Shown here: positions 33,166-43,056 of the stretch, one piece after another | Layout of the letters: each line of letters begins with the position of its first letter | How positions within the stretch are numbered: the first letter of the stretch is position 1 | Source of the DNA: Rhizobium sp. NZLR1 | GTDB taxonomy: Bacteria; Pseudomonadota; Alphaproteobacteria; Rhizobiales; Rhizobiaceae | DNA: 64,000 nt | Assembly: GCF_017357385.1 (NCBI RefSeq) | Contig: NZ_CP071632.1 | Span: 2,981,501 to 3,045,500 of the forward strand | Direction: 5' to 3' | The notes under the pieces: generated by a model | The model's input: the letters and a program-made list of their open reading frames with translations, nothing else | The model's database searches: none | What the model was told of the DNA's origin: nothing | Program-made: the position numbers and the translations under genes

Positions 33166-36100
33166 TCATTGCGCCTGAACGCCTGGCACCTGGTCGAAAT
33201 TGAGCGAACCGGGCAGCGGCCCGCTGCGCCGCGCCGCTTCCGCCTCGGCGGCAGCCCTCGCCTGCGCATCCGCCTTGGCTTTGGCTTCCGCCGTGCGTGC
33301 AGCCTCAGCCTCGGCAGCAGCCTTTTGCGCCGCCGCTGCCTGCGCCAATGCGCGCAGTCGCTCTTCCTCCGCCTGCCGTTGTTGCTCGATCTCAGCCGCC
33401 TTGACGCGCTCGGCGTCATTGAACCGGTAGAGTGCTGCCTCGCGCCGCAGCCGCTGCTTTTCGAGCACGATCGCTTGTAGCCGCTCGACGCGCCGGCGCT
33501 CGCGCTCAAAAGCGCGTAGCGACAGATAGCTGGTGATATCGGTCACATCCATCGTCTTGCCGGGCGACGGCAGCATGCCGGAAAAATTCAGCCTGAGCGC
33601 CGGCTCGGCGCCGGACAGCGCTTCCGTGCCCGGATTGAGCCCGACGCCCAGCGTCGCGGTGATCCGCTCCTCCGGCAGCGCGATCTGCGCATCGGCGGTG
33701 ATGCGGGCCAGATCGTTGGCGACGGTGACGTTCTGCACGCGCAATGTCCCATCGGTGATATTGAAGGGGATGCCGAGTGGCGGCAGCTTCGCCTCTCCGT
33801 TGCTGAGCAGCGTCTCGACGATAGGATGCACCTTGCCGGCATTGATCTGCTCCTGCATCGTGTCGGTCGCAGCAAGCAGCGGTGGAAGGATGGCAAGGTT
33901 CAGCCCACGTATGCTGGTTTCGCCGAGCCTCAGTTCGCCCGAACCGTTGAGCGAACTGGCAATCTCGCCGATCGTCTTGCCCGAGGCTTCCATCGACAGC
34001 GACAATCCGAATTTGCCGTTGGCGATCGGCGCGCCGTCGCGCAACCAGACGACGCCGGCAAGATCGGAATCGGCAAGTGCAAGCTTCGTCTGCAGGAAGC
34101 CGGTACCATCGGCATTGGTGAACAGCAGATTGCCGGAGAGCTTTCCGCCATCCAAGTTGCCGGCCATGTCATTGAGCTGCAGCTCGTCTCCCTTGTAGGC
34201 GACGTTGCTGGTAAAGTCGGTGACCTCCGTTTCCGGCAGACCGGGCCAGAACTGCTTGGCCGTCAGCTTCACATTGACGTCGAGATCCTTGAAGACGGGC
34301 AACCCGAGCGGCGCCGTCGTCAGCGCGCCATTGGCGGGATCGACGATCTGGCCGAACACCGCCTCGCCGAGCCAGCCGGCATCAGCCTTGGAGAGCCTCA
34401 GCTCGCCGGACGCGGTCGTCTTCGCAGCCTTCCGGTCAAAGCTTAGCGCGCCTGAAAACTCGTTGTCGGCCGCATGGCCCTTGAGATCGGAAAAGACGAT
34501 CTTGTCGCTATCGACGGCGGCATTGACCTGCAGGCCGAACGGCAGCCCGGTTCCCGTCTGCGGCAGGGCGATCCCGTTCATGATGAGGTAGGGGTCGATG
34601 TCGGCGCTGTCGAGCGAAAGCACGATCTGGCCGTTCATGAAAGTCTCCGGCCGGACATCGACCTTACCATTGGCGGTGAACGAGGTCCGGTCGGTCGCAA
34701 AGGTCAGCGCCGCATCGGCAGGATCGTTGCCCGATGCCTTCACCTTCAGTGTCAGGCGGCCATTGGCGCCGACATCGACCGGCAGCGGATCGAGCCCGGC
34801 CTGGCCGAACAAGACGGACGGCACGGCGTTTTCGAGCGTCGTTTCGAGGCTCGTCGTGCCGTTGCCGGTCAGCGCCAGGAGATCGGACATGCGGTAGTCG
34901 AGATTGACGCGGCTGCCATTCGAGACGCCCGCCAGCGTTACCGTCAGGGCGTTGCCTTCATCACCGCCGAGCGTCAGCGCGCCGCGCAGCGCCGTATTGC
35001 CGTACCAACCGGCATTGCGCACCAGCCGGTCGAGCACCGGGTGATGCGGCAGGTGCTCGCGCAGCATGGTGAAGAAGCCGCCGGGATCAGCCGATTTGAA
35101 GGTGATCTCGCCCGCGCCCTTGTAGTCGAGCAGCGAGCCTTCCGCCCTGCCGGTCGCCGTCAGCTCGGCGCCGGCGATGTTCTTGATCGACAGCCGGTCG
35201 ACGGCAAGCGCGCCGTCGGCGATCGTGAAGGTGGTCTCGACATTTTCGGCATCGACGCCGAAGGCGGTGAACTTATCGGCCTTGAGCTGGGCGGCAATCT
35301 TGTGGTCCAGCACGTTGTCGCCGGCATCCTGGCCAGTCATCAGCCCGCTCAGCGCCTGCAGCGCATCGAGATCGAGCGTATCACCGTTCAGCGCCACCGA
35401 CAGCGTCGGCGTCTGGCCGGAAAGCGCCTGCCGCTCCAGCCGGCCCTTCAGGGTCGCCGGCCCGATGGCGATTTCAAGATTTTCGAACCGCTGCAATTCA
35501 TGTGTCAGGCTGACATTGGCGGAAAAGCCCGCCTGCCGCAATTGCCGGATGGCCGGATCGACCGAGCCGGCAAGCCAGGAGGCAAGTCCCGTCGGCTGGC
35601 TGGAGGCCACCACGATCTGGCCGTTGAACGAGGCGTCGCCCTGAAGCAGCAGCTTGCCCTTGCCTTCCACCTGCGTACGCCCCGGCAGCGTACCGCTGGC
35701 GCTGTCGATCATCCAGCCGGTACCGGCCGGCTCCAACTCCAGTTGCACGTCGCGCAGCGTCGTATCGCCGGCGACGATCGCCGGCAGCTTGACACTCGCC
35801 TTGCCCGGCACCTGCGGAATCGGCACCTGGCCGATGACATCGATCAGCGAATTAAGGCGCTGGCGTGCCGAAACCGCCGCGTCGCGCGTCGTCTTGCCGG
35901 CCTCACCCTGATTGCCGATGCGGTTGACATCGATCTGCTGCCCGTCGGCGGTCAACAGGAATTCCGGCTGATTGCCGGTATCCAGCGTCGCCTCGCCGGT
36001 TATGACGTAGGGATCGTCGGTTGGGCCGATCTCCATCCGGTATTCGGGAATGCGGATGCGTTCGTTGGTGAGCTCGAAGCGGCCCTTGACGCGCGGCGGC

Positions 36101-36873
36101 TGCTCTTTCTTGTTGGCGGGCTTGGCACTGTTGCGGTTTTCAATCGCTGCCGAAAGCTGGCCCTGATAGTTCGGCTTGCTGTCGACGAGCTTCAGTTCAC
36201 CGTCGAGATCGATGCTGACGGGGTGCTTGTCCGGCGAAAGCTTCGTGCGCATGCGCAGCACGCCCTTCTCGTCCGGCTGGCTGCTCGAGATCGAAAAGCT
36301 GCCGTGCTCGCCGTCAAGGGCCGCATCGCCCTCGATGCGCCAGGGGCCGGCCAGCGACTTGGCCGACATTTCCGCATTGAAGCCGGTGATGCGGCGTGAA
36401 CGGCCCGACTGATCATCGATGAACTCGACTTCGCCGCCACTGACATGCACGTTTTCGAGAACGACGGTTTTCGCCGGTATTTCGGCGCGGCTGCCGCGCA
36501 TCCAGTCGAGCGTGCCGTCCTTGAGCAATCTCAGGCGCACCTTCGGATTGACGACGCGCATGTCGAAGATCAGCGCCTCTCCCGACAGGAAAGGCGCGAG
36601 TTCCGCATCCATGGAGAACTGCTCGACCTGGACGATCGGCGTGCCGTCCGCTTCCTGGCCGACGCGCACATCATGCAGCGTGACCGACGGAAACGGCAGG
36701 AGCCGCGCATCCACCGTCCCGTAGACAGTGACTTTCTTGCCGATGATGCGGCTCGCCTGATCCTCGAAATTCTTGCGGAAATCCGTCCAGTCGATGAATA
36801 GCGGCGCAAGCAGCGCCACAAACAGCGCTACGACGATCACTCCCCCCAGAAAGACGAGGAACCGGCCTACCAA
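33166..36873 (-). CDS. AsmA-family envelope protein
   Basis: This 1235-residue protein has an N-terminal membrane anchor (FLVFLGGVIVVALFVALLAP), then AsmA motifs (FEDQASRIIGKKVTVYGTVD, LLPFPSVTLHDVRVGQEADG) and long beta-rich stretches, and near the end the AsmA C-terminal block (LRLNFSGMLPSPGKTMDVTD). The last 130 residues are Ala/Glu/Arg-rich and likely coiled coil. Large AsmA-like proteins are thought to bridge the periplasm and carry phospholipids to the outer membrane (known for YhdP/TamB relatives; inferred here). The start codon appears to be TTG 36873 with GGAGA upstream. It stands alone. Plus-strand frames across it are shadows. Confidence 0.88.
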   Translation of the reverse strand: MVGRFLVFLGGVIVVALFVALLAPLFIDWTDFRKNFEDQASRIIGKKVTVYGTVDARLLPFPSVTLHDVRVGQEADGTPIVQVEQFSMDAELAPFLSGEALIFDMRVVNPKVRLRLLKDGTLDWMRGSRAEIPAKTVVLENVHVSGGEVEFIDDQSGRSRRITGFNAEMSAKSLAGPWRIEGDAALDGEHGSFSISSSQPDEKGVLRMRTKLSPDKHPVSIDLDGELKLVDSKPNYQGQLSAAIENRNSAKPANKKEQPPRVKGRFELTNERIRIPEYRMEIGPTDDPYVITGEATLDTGNQPEFLLTADGQQIDVNRIGNQGEAGKTTRDAAVSARQRLNSLIDVIGQVPIPQVPGKASVKLPAIVAGDTTLRDVQLELEPAGTGWMIDSASGTLPGRTQVEGKGKLLLQGDASFNGQIVVASSQPTGLASWLAGSVDPAIRQLRQAGFSANVSLTHELQRFENLEIAIGPATLKGRLERQALSGQTPTLSVALNGDTLDLDALQALSGLMTGQDAGDNVLDHKIAAQLKADKFTAFGVDAENVETTFTIADGALAVDRLSIKNIAGAELTATGRAEGSLLDYKGAGEITFKSADPGGFFTMLREHLPHHPVLDRLVRNAGWYGNTALRGALTLGGDEGNALTVTLAGVSNGSRVNLDYRMSDLLALTGNGTTSLETTLENAVPSVLFGQAGLDPLPVDVGANGRLTLKVKASGNDPADAALTFATDRTSFTANGKVDVRPETFMNGQIVLSLDSADIDPYLIMNGIALPQTGTGLPFGLQVNAAVDSDKIVFSDLKGHAADNEFSGALSFDRKAAKTTASGELRLSKADAGWLGEAVFGQIVDPANGALTTAPLGLPVFKDLDVNVKLTAKQFWPGLPETEVTDFTSNVAYKGDELQLNDMAGNLDGGKLSGNLLFTNADGTGFLQTKLALADSDLAGVVWLRDGAPIANGKFGLSLSMEASGKTIGEIASSLNGSGELRLGETSIRGLNLAILPPLLAATDTMQEQINAGKVHPIVETLLSNGEAKLPPLGIPFNITDGTLRVQNVTVANDLARITADAQIALPEERITATLGVGLNPGTEALSGAEPALRLNFSGMLPSPGKTMDVTDITSYLSLRAFERERRRVERLQAIVLEKQRLRREAALYRFNDAERVKAAEIEQQRQAEEERLRALAQAAAAQKAAAEAEAARTAEAKAKADAQARAAAEAEAARRSGPLPGSLNFDQVPGVQAQ

Positions 36874-36912
36874 TTCAAGGATTCTCCATTCGGGATTCTG
36901 GTGCCGACACTA

Positions 36913-37036
36913 GAGCACTTACAGCAAAAGTGCACAGCGGTTTTGCCGGGAAAAGCGCGAAGTGATGTTCTCAGCGAATTGCGGAAAAACAAAAAGACAG
37001 AGCATTTCCGAAGTGCAGAGAACGGAAATGCCCTAG
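36913..37036. repeat. Dispersed repeat family A copy
   Basis: The block begins AGAGCACTTACAGCAAAAGT, has the core GCACAGCGGTTTTGCCGGG, and ends with an AGAGCATTTCCG/CGGAAATGCCCT hairpin. It fills the gap between the AsmA start and the dehydrogenase 3' end. A short open frame across it is an artefact of the repeat. Confidence 0.65.
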
Positions 37037-37083
37037 CGCTGTCGATGCCGGGGCGAAGGCCCAAGTTCAGGAGAATATTCCGG

Positions 37084-38496
37084 TCAGCCATGGTAGAAAA
37101 TCTTGCCGGGATTGAAGATATCGTCCGGATCGAGCGCCTGTTTCACCTGTCGCATCAGATCTACCGCGCCTCCGAGTTCCTGTTTCAGAAACGCCATCTT
37201 GCCTTGACCGATCCCGTGTTCACCGGTGCATGTCCCGTCCATGTCGAGCGCCCGCCGGTTGAGCCGCTGCACGAAACTCTCGGCCATGACGATGTCTTCG
37301 GCGCGTCTATCGTCGAACAACAACAGCACATGGAAGTTCCCGTCGCCGGCATGGCCGACGATCGGTCCCAGCAGCCGGTGCTCCTCGATATCCGCCTGCG
37401 TTTCGGAAACGCAATCGGCGAGCCTCGATATCGGAACACAAACATCGGTCGAAAGTGCGGCAAGCCCAGGCGCCAGCGCCCTTGCAGCCCAATAGGCGTC
37501 GTGGCGGGCCTTCCAGAGTTTCGTCCGCTCCTCGGCATTGGCGGTCCACAGGAATTCGGCCCCGCCACATTCTGCCGCGATCTCCGCGAAGGCTGCCGAT
37601 TGAAGCGGCACCGTCTCGTCGGTGCCGTGGAATTCGAGGAAGAGCGTTGGGCTTTCGGCATAGGAAAGCTTGGAATAGGCATTGCAGGCCCGCATCTGCA
37701 CCGTATCGAGCAGCTCGATGCGCGCCACCGGAATACCCATCTGGATCGTCATGATGACGGCATCGCAAGCAGCCTTGACGCTCGGAAAGGCGCAGGCGCC
37801 ACCGGCGATCTTCTGCGGAATCGCCTGCAAGCGCAGCGTCACCGAGGTCAGGATGCCGAGCGTACCCTCAGCGCCGACGAAGAGCCGCGTCAGATCGTAG
37901 CCGGCGGAAGACTTGCGGGCGCGCCGCGCCGTGCGGATCTCCTCGCCATTGGCGGTGACCGCGGTGACGGCAAGCACATTGTCCTTCATCGTCCCGTAGC
38001 GCACGGCATTGGTGCCGGAGGCCCGCGTCGACGCCATGCCGCCGATTGAGGCATTGGCGCCGGGATCGATCGGGAAGAACAGGCCGGTATCGCGCAGATG
38101 GATGTTCAGCGCTTCGCGCGTCACACCCGGCTCGACGGTGCAGTCGAGGTCCTCCGGATTGACCTCGAGCACGCGGTTCATGCGGCTGAAATCGATGGAA
38201 ATACCGCCATTGGCGGCATTGACCTGGCCCTCCAGCGAGGTGCCGACGCCGAAGCCGATCACCGGCACCTTGTGGGCCGCACACGCCCTGACCGCCGCCT
38301 TCACATCTTCGGCGCTCTCGGCAAAGAGCACGCCGTCGGGCAACTGCGGCGGGATGTAGGTGGTCGTGTGGGCATGCTGTTCGCGGAAGGACTGGCCGGT
38401 CTGGAAGCGCTCGCCGAAGCTCTGCTTGAGAATACCGAGCACGGCGGCGATGCCCGCCTCGTTGCGTGTGCCGGCCTTCGCGTCCTTCAGCGCCAT
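37084..38496 (-). CDS. FAD-linked D-lactate dehydrogenase/glycolate oxidase (GlcD family)
   Basis: The 470-residue flavoenzyme has the PCMH FAD-binding motif (DPGANASIGGMASTRASGTN), GYDLTRLFVGAEGTLGILTS, and the C-terminal substrate block VGHAGDGNFHVLLLFDDRR with TCTGEHGIGQGKMAFLKQE, matching D-lactate dehydrogenase (cytochrome) and GlcD. It oxidises a 2-hydroxy acid and passes electrons to a quinone or cytochrome. The glcE and glcF partners are absent nearby, which favours a stand-alone D-lactate dehydrogenase over glycolate oxidase. ATG 38496. Confidence 0.9.
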   Translation of the reverse strand: MALKDAKAGTRNEAGIAAVLGILKQSFGERFQTGQSFREQHAHTTTYIPPQLPDGVLFAESAEDVKAAVRACAAHKVPVIGFGVGTSLEGQVNAANGGISIDFSRMNRVLEVNPEDLDCTVEPGVTREALNIHLRDTGLFFPIDPGANASIGGMASTRASGTNAVRYGTMKDNVLAVTAVTANGEEIRTARRARKSSAGYDLTRLFVGAEGTLGILTSVTLRLQAIPQKIAGGACAFPSVKAACDAVIMTIQMGIPVARIELLDTVQMRACNAYSKLSYAESPTLFLEFHGTDETVPLQSAAFAEIAAECGGAEFLWTANAEERTKLWKARHDAYWAARALAPGLAALSTDVCVPISRLADCVSETQADIEEHRLLGPIVGHAGDGNFHVLLLFDDRRAEDIVMAESFVQRLNRRALDMDGTCTGEHGIGQGKMAFLKQELGGAVDLMRQVKQALDPDDIFNPGKIFYHG

Positions 38497-38545
38497 CCCT
38501 TTAATCTCCCTGCCATTCCGCCGAAACCGTATCGTGTCCCGCAGG

Positions 38546-38650
38546 CTACAGCGCCGCGCGTCTTTTCAGATGTGCAAAGGACGCTGTAGAACTTTAAAAT
38601 TGCTGCATAATTTCATCCTTAAATCGATTCCGATTTAAGGAATTATGCAG
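38546..38650. repeat. RIME-like element, two palindromes
   Basis: Palindrome 38546-38589 (CTACAGCGCCGCGCG to GGACGCTGTAG) is the inverted relative of 33093-33135. Palindrome 38603-38650 has arms CTGCATAATT...CCTTAAATCG and CGATTTAAGG AATTATGCAG around four bases. It occupies the 268-base gap upstream of the dehydrogenase; nothing else is visible in that gap except promoter space. Confidence 0.78.
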
Positions 38651-38764
38651 CAGGCTGGGTATGCGGCAAGTCAAAGCGGCTGTCCAGTTAAGATTGGCAG
38701 AAGATTTCATTCCCCCTTTGTTATAGGCCGGTAGCCATACACAAAGTCCGTCGTCTCCGGCGCC

Positions 38765-39799
38765 TCAGACGATCGGCGGGTTGAGCCGCGCAAAACCCTC
38801 TTGCCGCCGATAGGGGAAATAGGGATAGGGCACTGTTACAGCGCTGACGGCGTCGAGCCTTTCGATCTGATCCTTGGACAGGCCCCAGCCGACCGAACCG
38901 AGGTTTTGCCTGAGTTGCTCCTCGTTGCGGGCGCCAATGATGACGCTCGAGACCATCGGCCGGCTGAGCAGCCAGTTGATGGCGATCTGCGGCACCGTCC
39001 GGCCGGTCTCGGCTGCGATGGCGTCCAGCACATCGATGATGTCGAACAGTTTCTCGTCGTCGACCGGCGGGCCATACTGCGCCGTCTCGTGCAGCCGGCT
39101 TGACGCCGGCAGCGGTTGGCCGCGGCGAATCTTGCCGGTCAACCGTCCCCAGGCAAGCGGGCTCCAGACGAGGGCTCCAACGCCCTGGTCGGCGCCGAGC
39201 GGCATCAGCTCCCATTCGTAATCGCGGCCCGCCAGCGAATAATAGACCTGATGGGCGACATAACGCGGATGGCCGTGGCGCTCGGCGGCGGCAAGCGATT
39301 TCATCAGCTCCCAGCCAGAAAAGTTCGAAACCCCGACATAGCGGATCTTGCCCGATGCCACGAGCCCGTCAAGCGTCGATAACACCTCCTCGACCGGCGT
39401 CGAGGCATCGAAGGCGTGAAGCTGCAGGAGGTCGATATAGTCGGTCCCGAGCCGGCGCAACGCATCTTCCGTCGCACGGATCAACCGCGCCCGCGAAGTT
39501 CCCCAGTCCTGCGGCCCCTCGCCCGTTGGCAGCGCTGTCTTCGTCGAGATCAGCACAGCGTCGCGCCGGCCGCGGATCGCCTGGCCGAGCACCTCTTCGG
39601 AAGCGCCGGCCGAATAGACATCGGCCGTGTCGAAGAGATTGACGCCGGCTTCGAGGCAGATATCGACGAGCCTTCGCGCCTCCTCCGCATCGGTATTGCC
39701 CCAGGCGCCGAACAGCGGCCCGCTGCCGCCGAATGTGCCCGCGCCAAAGCTCAACACCGGCACTCTGAGGCCGGATGCGCCGAGATTTCTGTAGTCCAT
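38765..39799 (-). CDS. Aldo/keto reductase (YajO/PhdK-like)
   Basis: This 344-residue NADPH-dependent reductase opens MDYRNLGASGLRVPVLSFGA and shows NLFDTADVYSAGASEEVLGQ with catalytic Asp and Tyr, Lys in VLISTKTALP, and His in IDLLQLHAFDAST. The cofactor end VIIGARNEEQLRQNLG is intact. ATG 39799 is the conserved start. It is divergent from a LysR gene 92 bases away, its probable regulator. Substrate unknown; relatives reduce aldehydes. Confidence 0.9.
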   Translation of the reverse strand: MDYRNLGASGLRVPVLSFGAGTFGGSGPLFGAWGNTDAEEARRLVDICLEAGVNLFDTADVYSAGASEEVLGQAIRGRRDAVLISTKTALPTGEGPQDWGTSRARLIRATEDALRRLGTDYIDLLQLHAFDASTPVEEVLSTLDGLVASGKIRYVGVSNFSGWELMKSLAAAERHGHPRYVAHQVYYSLAGRDYEWELMPLGADQGVGALVWSPLAWGRLTGKIRRGQPLPASSRLHETAQYGPPVDDEKLFDIIDVLDAIAAETGRTVPQIAINWLLSRPMVSSVIIGARNEEQLRQNLGSVGWGLSKDQIERLDAVSAVTVPYPYFPYRRQEGFARLNPPIV

Positions 39800-39891
39800 G
39801 GATCTGTCTCCTTCGTTTCCTGTAGGATAGACCTTGGCCGTTTGGTGATATAGATTGCATTCCAGCAAATCATCTGTGACTTGAATTCATC

Positions 39892-40794
39892 ATGAGCCGT
39901 CAGGACATTAACCGCTCCGGCGAAATGGAAGTCTTCGTCAGTGTCGTCGAGCGCGGCGGCTTTTCCGCGGCCGCCATGGCCCGCCGCATGACGCCGTCGG
40001 CCGTCAGCAAGCTCGTCGCCCGGCTGGAGGCACGCCTCGGCGCCCGCCTTGTCAATCGTTCGACCCGCAAGCTGCAACTGACGCCCGAGGGCTGCGCCTT
40101 TTATGAGCGCAGCATCGCCATCCTTGCAGATATCGGCGAGGCGGAACGCCATGCTTCGACCGGCGAGGAAGCGGCCGGCCGCATCCGCATTAACACCAGC
40201 GGCTCGTTCGGCTATCATGTGCTGTCGCCGCTGGTTCCAGCCTTCATGGCGCTTCATCCCGCCGTGACGCTGGATATTTCCCATACCGACAGGATTGTCG
40301 ACCTGATGGAGGAACGCGCCGACGTCGCGATCCGCGCCGGCCCCTTGAAGAACTCCAGCCTGATCGCCCGCAAGCTCGGCGCCACCGGCAAGATCATCGT
40401 TGCCTCGGCGGATTATCTCGGGCATCACGGCGAGCCACGCACGGTCACCGATCTCCACCGCCACTGCCGCATCGGCTTTTCCTACGTCCGCGCCGTCGAG
40501 GGCTGGCCGCTACGCGAAGGAGGCGAGACGGTAACTGTCCCGATCATGCCGGGCGTACAGGTGGGAGACGGCGAAGCCATGCGGCATCTGGCGCTATCCG
40601 GCGCCGGCCTCGCCAGACTTGCCGCCTTCACCGTGCGCGCCGATATCGATGCCGGCCGGCTGGTGCCGGTGCTCGAAAACCTCAATCCCGGCGATCGCGA
40701 GGAATTCCACGCTCTCTATATCGGTCAAGGCGGCCCGCTGCCGGCACGCGTGCGCGCGCTGCTCGATTTTCTCGCCAGCCACGTGCGTCTCTGA
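39892..40794 (+). CDS. LysR-family regulator, probably of the adjacent aldo/keto reductase
   Basis: The 300-residue protein has a complete LysR HTH (MEVFVSVVERGGFSAAAMAR, TPSAVSKLVARLEARLGARL) and substrate-binding domain (GRIRINTSGSFGYHVLSPLV, RADVAIRAGPLKNSSLIARK). It belongs to the CrgA-like group that often controls a divergent oxidoreductase. The 92-base shared intergenic region should hold its binding sites; LysR-type T-N11-A motifs are too loose to call. Unlike the copy at 3180-4096, this LysR is intact. Confidence 0.92.
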   Translation: MSRQDINRSGEMEVFVSVVERGGFSAAAMARRMTPSAVSKLVARLEARLGARLVNRSTRKLQLTPEGCAFYERSIAILADIGEAERHASTGEEAAGRIRINTSGSFGYHVLSPLVPAFMALHPAVTLDISHTDRIVDLMEERADVAIRAGPLKNSSLIARKLGATGKIIVASADYLGHHGEPRTVTDLHRHCRIGFSYVRAVEGWPLREGGETVTVPIMPGVQVGDGEAMRHLALSGAGLARLAAFTVRADIDAGRLVPVLENLNPGDREEFHALYIGQGGPLPARVRALLDFLASHVRL

Positions 40795-41049
40795 TGCATC
40801 GCGGCCAAACCGTTCAGCAGTTCGCGACGACGACGCGCATAAAAACAATGGCTTGACGCGGCCGGATGAATCAATTTCGCAGTCCAGGACGCCGATAAAG
40901 CCCGATTTCGCAATTGACCGTCCGCCTCGCACCCGCCTATACCGGACCGCGCTAGGCGGTCTTTGCCACCGGCCGCTCTTTGCCATGCCGGGACATCCTC
41001 CCACCTTCAGCCTCAGGGCTTGGCACCGGCCAGGAAAGATACGGGGAAC

Positions 41050-42144
41050 ATGTCACCCAGCGACGCAAGCCGCCTGCTGCGCGATACCGGCCTGCCGAAA
41101 TGGGCGCTGCTGCTGGCGCTTTCGCTCGCTTTCACCGTCTTCCTCGAACTCTTCGCCCTGCCTGCCTCGCTGCTGATCGGGCCGATGGTCGCAGCGATCT
41201 TGCTGGCGCTCGCCGTCGGCAAGGGAAAGCTTCATGTGCCCTTCTGGCCGCTGCAGCTCGGCCAGGTCCTCGTCGGCCTCATGATGGCGCGCACCATTAC
41301 GCCAGACATTCTCGGCACCATGGCAAAGGACGCACCGCTCTTTCTGCTGTTCATCTTCTCGGTCATCGCCATCGCCACCAGCCTCGATTGGCTTCTGACA
41401 CGCTGGCAGGTCCTGCCGGGAACGACTGCCGTCTGGGGCTCCTCGCCGGGCGGCGCGTCCGCCATGGTCATCATGTCGGAGGCGTATGGCGCCGACGCCC
41501 GCCTCGTCGCCTTTATGCAATATCTGCGCGTCGTCTTCGTCGCCGTCGGCGCCTCTGTGATCTCGCGCCTGTGGGTGGCGGCCGACGGTGCCGAGCCGCC
41601 GCCGCTCGTCCTCTTCCCCGAAGTCGACTGGCCGGCCTTTGCGGCGACGTTAGCTTTTGCGGCCTTTTGTACCTATGGCGTAAAACGTCTGCGCATCCAG
41701 GGCGGCACGATCATCGTGCCGCTCTTTCTCGGCGCCTTTCTGCAGGGCTCGGGCCTCCTGAAGATCGAGCTGCCGATGTGGCTGCTTGCCATCGCCTATG
41801 CGCTCGTCGGCTGGAGCATCGGCCTGCGTTTCACCCGTTCGATCATCAACCACGTGGCGCGCGCCCTGCCGCGGGTATCGGCCTGCATCCTCCTGCTGAT
41901 GGCGCTCTGCGGCTGCATGGCGGCTGCCCTTCATATTTTCGCCGGCATCGATCCGCTGACGGCCTATCTCGCCACCAGCCCCGGCGGCGCCGATTCCGTC
42001 GCCATTATCGCCGCCTCCAGCGATGTCGACGTGCCCTTCGTCATGGCGATGCAGACCGGCCGTTTCCTGGTGATCCTGATGATCGGCCCGATGCTCGCCC
42101 GCTTCACCGCCCGCCGTTCAGGCCTTGCGGAAAACCCCGTGTAA
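41050..42144 (+). CDS. AbrB-family integral membrane protein
   Basis: The 364-residue protein has about ten membrane helices arranged as two halves, each with an AbrB-duplication segment: VWGSSPGGASAMVIMSEAYG and AYLATSPGGADSVAIIAASS. These proteins are annotated as putative ammonia monooxygenase or transport proteins, but no enzymatic activity has been shown for most. GGGGA just before ATG 41050 supports this start over an upstream frame from 40963. Its last 41 bases overlap the end of the convergent AraC gene. Confidence 0.85.
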   Translation: MSPSDASRLLRDTGLPKWALLLALSLAFTVFLELFALPASLLIGPMVAAILLALAVGKGKLHVPFWPLQLGQVLVGLMMARTITPDILGTMAKDAPLFLLFIFSVIAIATSLDWLLTRWQVLPGTTAVWGSSPGGASAMVIMSEAYGADARLVAFMQYLRVVFVAVGASVISRLWVAADGAEPPPLVLFPEVDWPAFAATLAFAAFCTYGVKRLRIQGGTIIVPLFLGAFLQGSGLLKIELPMWLLAIAYALVGWSIGLRFTRSIINHVARALPRVSACILLLMALCGCMAAALHIFAGIDPLTAYLATSPGGADSVAIIAASSDVDVPFVMAMQTGRFLVILMIGPMLARFTARRSGLAENPV

Positions 42145-43015
42145 AGCGCCGCGCAGAGTTGTGGACGAGCGTTGCCCACTGGCCAGGCGTCATGCCATAG
42201 GCCTTCTTGAAATGCCGGTTGAGATGGCTCTGGTCGGCAAAGCCCGTTGCCGCTGCCGTATCCGAAATCCCCTCGCCTGCGCCGATCATCGCCCGCGCCT
42301 GCTGCAGCCGCCGCATCAGCAGGTAGCGATGCGGGCTGGTGGCGAAGGCCGTCCGGAAATGCCGCGACAACGCGAAACGGTCGAGCCCGGTCACCGCCTC
42401 GAGTTCACCGGAGCGTACCGGCCGCGTTGCATGCGCCTCGAGATAATCCCGCGCCGCCCGCGCCTGCCGCCAGGCAACGCCGCCGAGCGGCCGGCGCGGC
42501 ATCGACGCATGCCGGGACAGCCCGCCCGCCACCTGCGACAGGAAATCGTCGACGAAAAGCTCATCCAGTTCGCGGTCGAGTTCGCTGAGAGCGGCGAGCA
42601 GCACACCCGCCAGCGCTGGATCGCCGATGACGGGTTCGTCGACGAAAGGCAGGCCGACCCCATCCGCCTCCAGGCATTCGAGAAGCAACGACGGCTCCAA
42701 GTAGAGCATACGGTATTGCAGCCCGTCCTCGGTCCCTGCCCCGCCGTCATGCTCCTCGTCCGGATGCAGCACGATCACCTGCCCCGGCAGGCTGAAACGT
42801 TGCTCACCGCGATAGCGGAAGGTCTGCACCCCCTTCAGCGTCACGCCGAGCGCATAGGTGTCGTGACGGTGCGGCTCGAAGGCATTGCCTGAGAATTGCG
42901 CCCCGATGCGCTCGATGCCGGGAAAAGCCGGCGCCGCCAGGATGGCGTTGCCGGATGGTCCTGCGCACAAACGTTCAAGACCTTCGAAGGCCTGCGGATG
43001 TAGATCCTGGCTCAA
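42104..43015 (-). CDS. AraC-family transcriptional regulator with cupin-like sensor
   Basis: The 303-residue protein has an N-terminal AraC-type ligand-binding region (NAFEPHRHDTYALGVTLKGV, SLPGQVIVLHPDEEHDG) and two C-terminal HTH units (ELEAVTGLDRFALSRHFRTA and ISDTAAATGFADQSHLNRHF followed by KKAYGMTPGQW). It is divergent from the DUF2000 gene and convergent with the AbrB-family gene, overlapping it tail to tail by 41 bases. Either neighbour may be its target. Confidence 0.9.
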   Translation of the reverse strand: MSQDLHPQAFEGLERLCAGPSGNAILAAPAFPGIERIGAQFSGNAFEPHRHDTYALGVTLKGVQTFRYRGEQRFSLPGQVIVLHPDEEHDGGAGTEDGLQYRMLYLEPSLLLECLEADGVGLPFVDEPVIGDPALAGVLLAALSELDRELDELFVDDFLSQVAGGLSRHASMPRRPLGGVAWRQARAARDYLEAHATRPVRSGELEAVTGLDRFALSRHFRTAFATSPHRYLLMRRLQQARAMIGAGEGISDTAAATGFADQSHLNRHFKKAYGMTPGQWATLVHNSARRFTRGFPQGLNGGR

Positions 43016-43056
43016 TGGGCCCGATACTCCATGACCGATACAGAGGTAACTGTCCG

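Noticed and set aside
34474..36399. 641-codon plus-strand open frame
   Set aside because: Antisense to the AsmA-like gene; Asp/Arg/His-rich composition typical of shadows.
36867..37091. 74-codon minus-strand open frame
   Set aside because: Lies within a dispersed repeat; its residues come from the repeat sequence.
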